Positions 58,998 to 64,000 of a DNA stretch of 64,000 nt are shown piece by piece. The stretch is from CBDCYN01 sp965224205 (lineage in GTDB: Bacteria > Planctomycetota > Phycisphaerae > Phycisphaerales > Phycisphaeraceae). Position 1 is the first letter of the stretch. Each line of letters begins with the position of its first letter. Both the position numbers and the translations under genes were made by a program. The stretch covers positions 372,001 to 436,000 of the forward strand of contig CBDCYN010000009.1 in the NCBI GenBank assembly GCA_965224205.1, given 5' to 3'. The notes beneath the pieces are model-generated. The model was not told where the DNA came from, did no database searches, and saw only the letters and a program-made list of their open reading frames with translations.

Positions 58998-60362
58998 ATG
59001 AGTATCGCACTTTCGGTGATACAAGAGACGGCGGATGAGTCTGTGTCCCTCGAGACATCTGCCCAAGGCCTTGCCTCACCAAGGCTGGTACACGACGCTC
59101 GGATCGAAGGGCTATATCTGCATATCCCGTTTTGTTTCCATAAGTGTCACTACTGCGATTTCTACAGCCTCACCCCTGGTCCCGGCAGCTCTTCTATCGA
59201 CGGGTTGACCGATCCATTACCCGTATCCAATCGATCCCACGGGACAGATGACGCCGTCGGCACGGCCCGTGCAGCGCCACGAGCCAACTATCAACCTCGT
59301 GCTTGGAGTCAGGCTCAACACGCTTATGACGGCCGCCAACCCCTCTTTGTTGAGCGGCTGCTTAACGAACTAAGCCAACGCACCGAACAGGTAATGATCC
59401 AGCCGCGCACCATTTTCGTCGGGGGCGGCACCCCTACGCTCCTGGTTGCCCCGTTATGGTCGAGGCTCCTCGAGACGATGCGGTCACAGGGGGTGCTCGA
59501 CGCCGTGGAAGAATTTACGGTTGAGGCCAACCCGGAGACGGTCTCGACACCACTAATGGAAGTGTTGGCAGCCGGGGGCGTCAATCGAATCAGCATCGGC
59601 GCCCAGTCGTTTAATCCAACACTGCTCAAGACCCTCGAACGGTGGCACGACCCCGCCAGTGTCGCCGCCGCGGTACGGGCCGTCCGTGACAGCGGGATCA
59701 ACGACATCAACCTGGATCTCATCTTCGGGATCCCCGGTCAGACCCTGGCGATGCTCGAGGCCGACCTCAACGCCGCGTTAGCCCTCCAACCTACCCACCT
59801 AAGCTGCTACAACCTCACGTACGAACCCAATACCGCCATGACGCAACGCCTCAAGCTCGGTCGGTTCGAGCCGATCGATGAGGGGCTCGAGCGCGACATG
59901 TACGCCTTGGTGATGCAGAAGCTCCAAGTCCATGGCTATGAGCACTACGAGATCAGCAACTGGTCTGTGCCCGGCAAACCTTGTCGCCACAACCTGCTGT
60001 ACTGGAGCAACAGGAACTGGATCGGCTTGGGCCCGTCCGCGGCTAGTCATGTCGACGGCCACCGCTGGCGGAACGTGCCCCACCTGGGGCGGTACCTTTC
60101 AGCCCACCCCGAACCCCCGGTTGAAAATCACGAGCACCTGCCCCCGGACCGTGCCATCGGCGAGCAGCTGATGCTGTCGTTGCGTATGCGCCGCGGCATA
60201 CCGCTATCGTGGCTAGCTCGCCATGTGCCCGGCGACGACCCACGACATGAAGCGATATCAGAAATGATGGACCTGGGGTTGTTAGAAAAAACCCGCACTC
60301 ACTTACGACTGACCGATACCGGTCTGTTCGTGGCCGACGCCGTGACCGCACGCTTGCTGTAA
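58998..60362 (+). CDS. hemW: HemW-like radical SAM protein
   Basis: About 454 aa. It has the radical SAM cluster motif CFHKCHYCDF (CxxxCxxC) and LYLHIPF, FVGGGTPTLL, VEANPETV, VNRISIGAQSF, NDINLDLIFGIPGQT, LSCYNLTYEPNT, GYEHYEISNWSVPGKPCRHN and WIGLGPSAASHVDG, the HemW/HemN-like series. HemW binds heme and acts as a heme chaperone; older annotations call it oxygen-independent coproporphyrinogen oxidase. Between CDFYSLTP and the FVERLL helix there is an extra, low-complexity stretch of about 50 residues (about 55-110) not usual in the family. The in-frame GTG at 58989 is an alternative start. Confidence 0.88.
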   Translation: MSIALSVIQETADESVSLETSAQGLASPRLVHDARIEGLYLHIPFCFHKCHYCDFYSLTPGPGSSSIDGLTDPLPVSNRSHGTDDAVGTARAAPRANYQPRAWSQAQHAYDGRQPLFVERLLNELSQRTEQVMIQPRTIFVGGGTPTLLVAPLWSRLLETMRSQGVLDAVEEFTVEANPETVSTPLMEVLAAGGVNRISIGAQSFNPTLLKTLERWHDPASVAAAVRAVRDSGINDINLDLIFGIPGQTLAMLEADLNAALALQPTHLSCYNLTYEPNTAMTQRLKLGRFEPIDEGLERDMYALVMQKLQVHGYEHYEISNWSVPGKPCRHNLLYWSNRNWIGLGPSAASHVDGHRWRNVPHLGRYLSAHPEPPVENHEHLPPDRAIGEQLMLSLRMRRGIPLSWLARHVPGDDPRHEAISEMMDLGLLEKTRTHLRLTDTGLFVADAVTARLL

Positions 60363-60390
60363 TTGAACGTGGGTTTCCAACGTGTGAAGT

Positions 60391-61035
60391 TTACTGCGCC
60401 GGAGTGTGGCCATGGGCTTCCTTCCGCATCACAACCGTCGCGTCATGACCGGCTTTGAAGTAGTCCTGCCGGAAAGCGACCGCCCCGGTATGCTGCATCG
60501 CCCAGCCCAGTAGTCGCAGGGTATCGAGCCGCCGTGCCGGGCCCAGTTCTTTTGTGCGACCCGTCAGCTTGGACCGATCGGAAAGAAAATTGAACACCAA
60601 CGCTTCCCCCGTCGCCGACCACGCCGATGACAAAGCGGCCAAGACCTGTTCATCGTTCATCGTATTCAGCGACCCCGAGATACAGATGACCTGCGGGTCA
60701 TGCAGCGACAGCAACCCCGGGTCGGCGATGAAGTCCCCACAGTAGAAGTCACAACCCGCCAGCCCCCGGCCTTTCGCGAAATCGATCACATCGCACAACC
60801 CGTCGATCCCGGCATAATGCTCCAACCGCACCCCACTGTCGATCAGGTAAGCCGCGAAGTCTCCCCGGCTGCACCCCGCATCCAAGACACGCTTGCCCTC
60901 CAACGGGCACATCGCTTCGATTACCTCAAACCGGAGCCTCTGGCTGCGTTCACTAGCCCAGAGCGTCACGCCGAACCCGCTGCCGTGCCGCTTGGCCGAG
61001 TCGTGATAGGGTTTGAGATGGGCGTCACGGGTCAT
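60391..61035 (-). CDS. Class I SAM-dependent methyltransferase
   Basis: About 214 aa from ATG 61035 (MTRDAHLKPYHDSAKRHG); the frame is open to 61140 but that part has no ribosome site and an odd composition. SAM-binding motif I is RVLDAGCSRGDFAAYLIDSG (about 48-67), followed by YAGIDGL (motif II acidic position) and a DPQVICISGSLN block. It probably methylates a small molecule or lipid; the substrate is unknown. It converges with hemW (28 bp between stops). Confidence 0.8.
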   Translation of the reverse strand: MTRDAHLKPYHDSAKRHGSGFGVTLWASERSQRLRFEVIEAMCPLEGKRVLDAGCSRGDFAAYLIDSGVRLEHYAGIDGLCDVIDFAKGRGLAGCDFYCGDFIADPGLLSLHDPQVICISGSLNTMNDEQVLAALSSAWSATGEALVFNFLSDRSKLTGRTKELGPARRLDTLRLLGWAMQHTGAVAFRQDYFKAGHDATVVMRKEAHGHTPAQ

Positions 61036-61155
61036 GGCATATTCTACCCGCCGTGACGCGGTGCAACAGGTGAACGGGGAATATATTCTTACATCATCGT
61101 CATCGTCACAGGAACGAATCTTCCCAGCGGGCAAGAACACACCGACGCCTGTCGT

Positions 61156-62478
61156 CTAGCCAACCACAGCGTAGTGCTTCTGACGCCTTACCCGTGACGC
61201 TGCAAGAACCGCAAAACCGAGAGCCGAGACGACGGCTGTCCCCGGCTCAGGAACGAGGCGGACCCTAAATAGCCCGGCGAACTCTTCGCCCATAATCGAG
61301 TCAGAGGCAAAGGTCTCTGCGATGAAGATCAGATCCCCGTTGTTGTTGAGATCCAGCGAGTCGATCGCATCGATCCGCACGCCGTCGACGACGTCGCCTG
61401 CTTCAAACAGCAATTGGTCGTTGTAATACAGGGCGGTGAAACTAAAATCGAAGGTATCTTCATCGAATGTCACCGCGATAAAGACCCTGTCACCCCGGCT
61501 GTTGATTAGGATCTCACTGATAAAATCGGACTCGAAATCGACGATCTCATTGCCCGGCACAAGCACCCGTTGATCGTTAATAAACAGACCGGCAAATTCG
61601 TCGCTACCGCCCGGATTGCTGGTGGGTACTCCTGCAGCGGTAAACGCGATGTCACCGTTGGACGCAACCGAGGAGTATGGCCCAATAAACGTCAGTTCAA
61701 ATCCGTCGACGGTGTCGCCTAATCCTAAGATCCGCTGATCTTCGACGAAAAGGCCATTTAACCTCTCAGGAGCCGAATCTCCTTCCCACCCTTCGTAAAT
61801 GAATTCGCCGGCGTTCGTCCATCCCCCGAGATCAACATCAACTAACTTTACGCCGTCGACCACATCACCTTGCGTCACCACGCGACGATCGTTAATGAAG
61901 ATAGCTCTGTCTACACCATCAAAAACCTCGTGGGCAATCTCTCCGCTATCACTAAGGAGTATGGGAAACCGCCCAAACGGAAATAAGTTCTCCGCGCCCA
62001 CCTCTTCCGGAGCGATCACCCGTTGATCATTGACAAACCATCCGGCAAAAAACTCGCGGATAATCGGGTCGGTTTCAAACCCCGCCGCCGCAAACGCCAG
62101 ATCTCCATGATTATTCAACGATTTGCCTTGAACGGATGAGATCGTGATGCCATCGACTATATCGCCGGGAGTAATAATACGTTCGCCGTTGAGAAACTCA
62201 CCGAGGTAGAATTCAAGGTCCGGCGGGTCCGTGACAATATCGGGGATCAGCCCAACCCCTGAAAATACGACATCCCCGCGATCGTTCATAAGCGGGCTAT
62301 GCACCTCCGTGAGCTCGACGCCGTCCACCACCTCACCCGGGGCGAAGATACGGTCGACGACGTAGGTCTGCCCGCGTGCCGGATCGACCATGACGCAGAG
62401 CAAAACCAACATCAGCCCAAAGACACGGCCCCAAGTTGTCTTACCCCGATGCCCACGAATTATTGCGGTCATCGCCAT
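61156..62478 (-). CDS. PEP-CTERM protein with NDRGDxxF repeats
   Basis: About 440 aa. The ATG at 62478 is chosen because GGAGGG lies 4-5 nt upstream; the TTG at 62490 and ATG at 62472 are alternatives. Signal peptide: VFGLMLVLLCVMVDPARG. The body is made of about eight repeats of roughly 45 residues with the pattern 'VVDGVELTEVHSPLMNDRGD-VVFSG', seen again as INDRRVVTQGDVVDGVKL and LNNNGDLIFIAET. This looks like a propeller-type fold. The C-terminus is VPEPGTAVVSALGFAVLAAS then RVRRQK, a classic PEP-CTERM signal. Function unknown. Confidence 0.85.
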   Translation of the reverse strand: MAMTAIIRGHRGKTTWGRVFGLMLVLLCVMVDPARGQTYVVDRIFAPGEVVDGVELTEVHSPLMNDRGDVVFSGVGLIPDIVTDPPDLEFYLGEFLNGERIITPGDIVDGITISSVQGKSLNNHGDLAFAAAGFETDPIIREFFAGWFVNDQRVIAPEEVGAENLFPFGRFPILLSDSGEIAHEVFDGVDRAIFINDRRVVTQGDVVDGVKLVDVDLGGWTNAGEFIYEGWEGDSAPERLNGLFVEDQRILGLGDTVDGFELTFIGPYSSVASNGDIAFTAAGVPTSNPGGSDEFAGLFINDQRVLVPGNEIVDFESDFISEILINSRGDRVFIAVTFDEDTFDFSFTALYYNDQLLFEAGDVVDGVRIDAIDSLDLNNNGDLIFIAETFASDSIMGEEFAGLFRVRLVPEPGTAVVSALGFAVLAASRVRRQKHYAVVG

Positions 62479-62610
62479 CCATCCCTCCAATATCGATTAT
62501 CGATGTGTTCTCGTCACGAGGCTCTCACGGCCTGCGGATTGAAGAATCATAGCGCCGAGATCAGCCCGATTCAAACCGACACGCCGAACCCGCTGCCCAG
62601 CCGTTTGGCC
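62479..62610. other. Upstream region of the PEP-CTERM gene
   Basis: No gene. It contains the ribosome site of the PEP-CTERM gene and a small palindrome (ATCGATTATCGAT near 62493). Confidence 0.4.
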
Positions 62611-62747
62611 TAGGTTTCGTCCGAAAAGTCTGATCGGGTGGCACTGGTTGCTTGTCAACCAGTGCTTAACGGTACGGTTTCTCACGGGTTGCTAGCAACC
62701 CGTGCCACCCAGATTGAGAGTCAAAACGACTTTTCGGACGAAGCCTA
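62611..62747. repeat. 137-bp palindromic MITE with TA-type ends
   Basis: TAGGTTTCGTCCGAAAAGTC (62611-62630) is inverted as GACTTTTCGGACGAAGCCTA (62728-62747) with one mismatch. Inside, GGGTGGCAC and GTGCCACCC form a second pair, and two small hairpins (CACTGGTTG/CAACCAGTG and CACGGGTTGC/GCAACCCGTG) fill the centre. TA at both tips fits a Tc1/mariner (IS630) origin. No ORF. Confidence 0.75.
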
Positions 62748-62928
62748 GTCGCGGAAGACCCGTCCCCAACGAGCCGCGATCGTCAGGCAACGGGTTCTCT
62801 CGGTCTACCGTCATCCGATAAACTCTACACGAATCAAAAAAAATTTCTTCTTATCCGTGAACTGCCACAACCGCTCACGCGTCTAACCTACAACACAAGT
62901 AAAAAGCTAAAAAATAAGGAGATCGCTC

Positions 62929-64000
62929 ATGTCCAAGCACCGTGTTATCCGTGTCGTGTGGGTCGCAGCCGCGTTGGCCGCGGTAGGATTTGAAAGCCAC
63001 CAGCTGTTGTGGGCCAAGGGTTCGCCGACCGCGGCCACTCCGCCGGTGCCTCCCGCCGTGGCGCCACCCGTCACTGACGACGCCCCGTTTGTGCCTCCGC
63101 GTTGCCACTTGCCGGCCCCCGCGCACGCTCAACCCGTCGTCCAGATCGCCCTGCTATTGGATACCTCCAACAGCATGGACGGCCTGATCGGTCAGGCCAA
63201 AACACAACTATGGAAAATCGTCAACCAGTTCGACAAGGCCCGACACAACGGCCAACGGCCCAAGGTCCAGGTCGCTCTCTATCACTACGGCACCCCGTCG
63301 CTAGGGTCGGACAACGGCTTCGTCCGCCAGTTGTTGGGATTTACGGATGACCTTGACCTCGTATCTGAAAAACTATTTGCACTGCAAACCAAAGGCGGTG
63401 ACGAATACTGCGGCACGGTCATCCAAGCCGCGGTCCGGGATTTAGGCTGGAGCAACCGCCCCCAGGACTACCGCGCCGTCTTCATTGCTGGCAATGAACC
63501 CTTCAACCAGGGGTTCGTCGACTTCCGCTCCTCCTGCGCCGACGCGGTCGCCAAGGACATCGTTGTCAACACGATTTTCTGCGGGCAAAACAGCGAGGGG
63601 ATCCACACCCACTGGAAACAGGGCGCCGACCTCACCGATGGCTCGTACATGAGCATCAACCAAAACGCCGTGGCCGTCCATATCGACGCCCCGCAGGACA
63701 AAATCATCATCGAGCTCAACGCCCAGCTCAACACCACCTATCTGGGTTATGGCCGCAAAGCCGAGGAGGGCGCCGGTCGTCAGGTCGCCCAGGATGAAAA
63801 CGCCGCCGCGGCCGCCCCCAGCTCGATGCTAAGCCGGATCGCCACCAAGAGTTCTTCGAATTACCGCAATTCCTCTTGGGACCTTGTCGACGCGGTGCGG
63901 CAAGGCGAGACCTCACTCGAAACGCTCAAAGCCGACGACCTGCCCCAGGAGATGCGTGACATGTCCGTCGCCCAGCAGAAAGACTACCTCGACGCCAAAG
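62929..64000 (+). CDS. VWA-domain secreted protein (runs off the window)
   Basis: The ATG at 62929 has AAGGAG 8 nt upstream; the frame stays open to the window end (357 codons). A signal-anchor-like start (VIRVVWVAAALAAVGF) is followed by a Pro/Ala-rich linker. A von Willebrand A domain begins with the MIDAS block QIALLLDTSNSMDGLIGQAK (about 78-97), and goes on with KVQVALYHYGTPSLG, GGDEYCGTVIQAAVRDLGW, DYRAVFIAGNEPFNQG and DIVVNTIFCG. After it come a helical segment and an Ala-rich part. It would be periplasmic or surface-exposed and bind a metal-dependent ligand; the partner is unknown. Confidence 0.85.
   Translation, partial: MSKHRVIRVVWVAAALAAVGFESHQLLWAKGSPTAATPPVPPAVAPPVTDDAPFVPPRCHLPAPAHAQPVVQIALLLDTSNSMDGLIGQAKTQLWKIVNQFDKARHNGQRPKVQVALYHYGTPSLGSDNGFVRQLLGFTDDLDLVSEKLFALQTKGGDEYCGTVIQAAVRDLGWSNRPQDYRAVFIAGNEPFNQGFVDFRSSCADAVAKDIVVNTIFCGQNSEGIHTHWKQGADLTDGSYMSINQNAVAVHIDAPQDKIIIELNAQLNTTYLGYGRKAEEGAGRQVAQDENAAAAAPSSMLSRIATKSSSNYRNSSWDLVDAVRQGETSLETLKADDLPQEMRDMSVAQQKDYLDAK

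Overview
The window looks like the chromosome of a marine-type planctomycete, most likely class Phycisphaerae. This is inferred from gene content, not from a marker gene. The DNA is GC-rich. Three secreted proteins end in PEP-CTERM-type sorting tails (926-1558, 22450-23262, 61156-62478). A 2,697-residue RHS protein carries the planctomycete-style LEPR-XLL motif near its N-terminus. There are many sulfotransferase and surface-polysaccharide genes, short 'CxxCGYDL...CPECG' zinc ribbons are embedded in a membrane protein, and insertion sequences are plentiful.

Layout. 1-2.6 kb: the end of an IS630 element, a transposase-like scrap, a PEP-CTERM protein, an AT-rich 126-aa ORF and a small inverted-repeat element. 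2.6-10.7 kb: the giant RHS/YD-repeat protein with an AT-rich variable C-terminal tip and a run of 11 G just upstream of its start. 10.9-12.6 kb: serine-recombinase debris, then class II fructose-bisphosphate aldolase with a C-terminal frameshift. 12.7-21.6 kb: a polysaccharide-related stretch with MBOAT O-acetyltransferase plus AlgJ/AlgX-like partner, PIN-TRAM membrane protein, YfcE-like phosphoesterase, LCAT-like lipoprotein, Wza-like export lipoprotein and a sulfotransferase. 22.4-26.3 kb: two secreted proteins and a tRNA with anticodon UAA. 26.5-41.6 kb: an accessory region with a 3,449-codon RTX/Calx-beta adhesin fragment, cut at its 5' side by an IS3 element and abutted at its 3' side by a decayed transposase, an AraC regulator, a second kind of IS630 element that split a small gene, and an ISAs1 remnant. 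42-49 kb: a second sulfotransferase, CstA, a TPR protein with a small membrane protein, and a TPR-YggX fusion. 49.2-57.3 kb: AddB/AddA-type helicase-nuclease and GTP-dependent PEP carboxykinase. 57.6-64 kb: a complete IS630 copy identical to the first one over the part in the window, HemW, a methyltransferase, a PEP-CTERM protein, a palindromic MITE and the start of a VWA-domain protein.

How the genes work together. The housekeeping genes point to central carbon metabolism (aldolase, PEP carboxykinase, CstA pyruvate/peptide uptake), double-strand-break repair (AddAB) and heme handling (HemW). The rest is mainly cell-surface biology: export, O-acetylation and sulfation of a polysaccharide, secreted PEP-CTERM proteins, a giant RTX adhesin and an RHS protein with a probable polymorphic tip.

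The least expected structure is a dispersed repeat of about 110 bp (four copies: 11200-11313, 17312-17415, 42948-43031, 45398-45560). Each copy starts abruptly with a near-palindrome. In two copies it runs into a serine-recombinase N-terminus. The copies look like broken left ends of one recombinase-encoding mobile element, and two of them flank cstA in direct orientation. A second small inverted-repeat element is present at 2135-2278, and again at 57588-58880, where it is split by the IS630 copy. No CRISPR array and no rRNA were seen.
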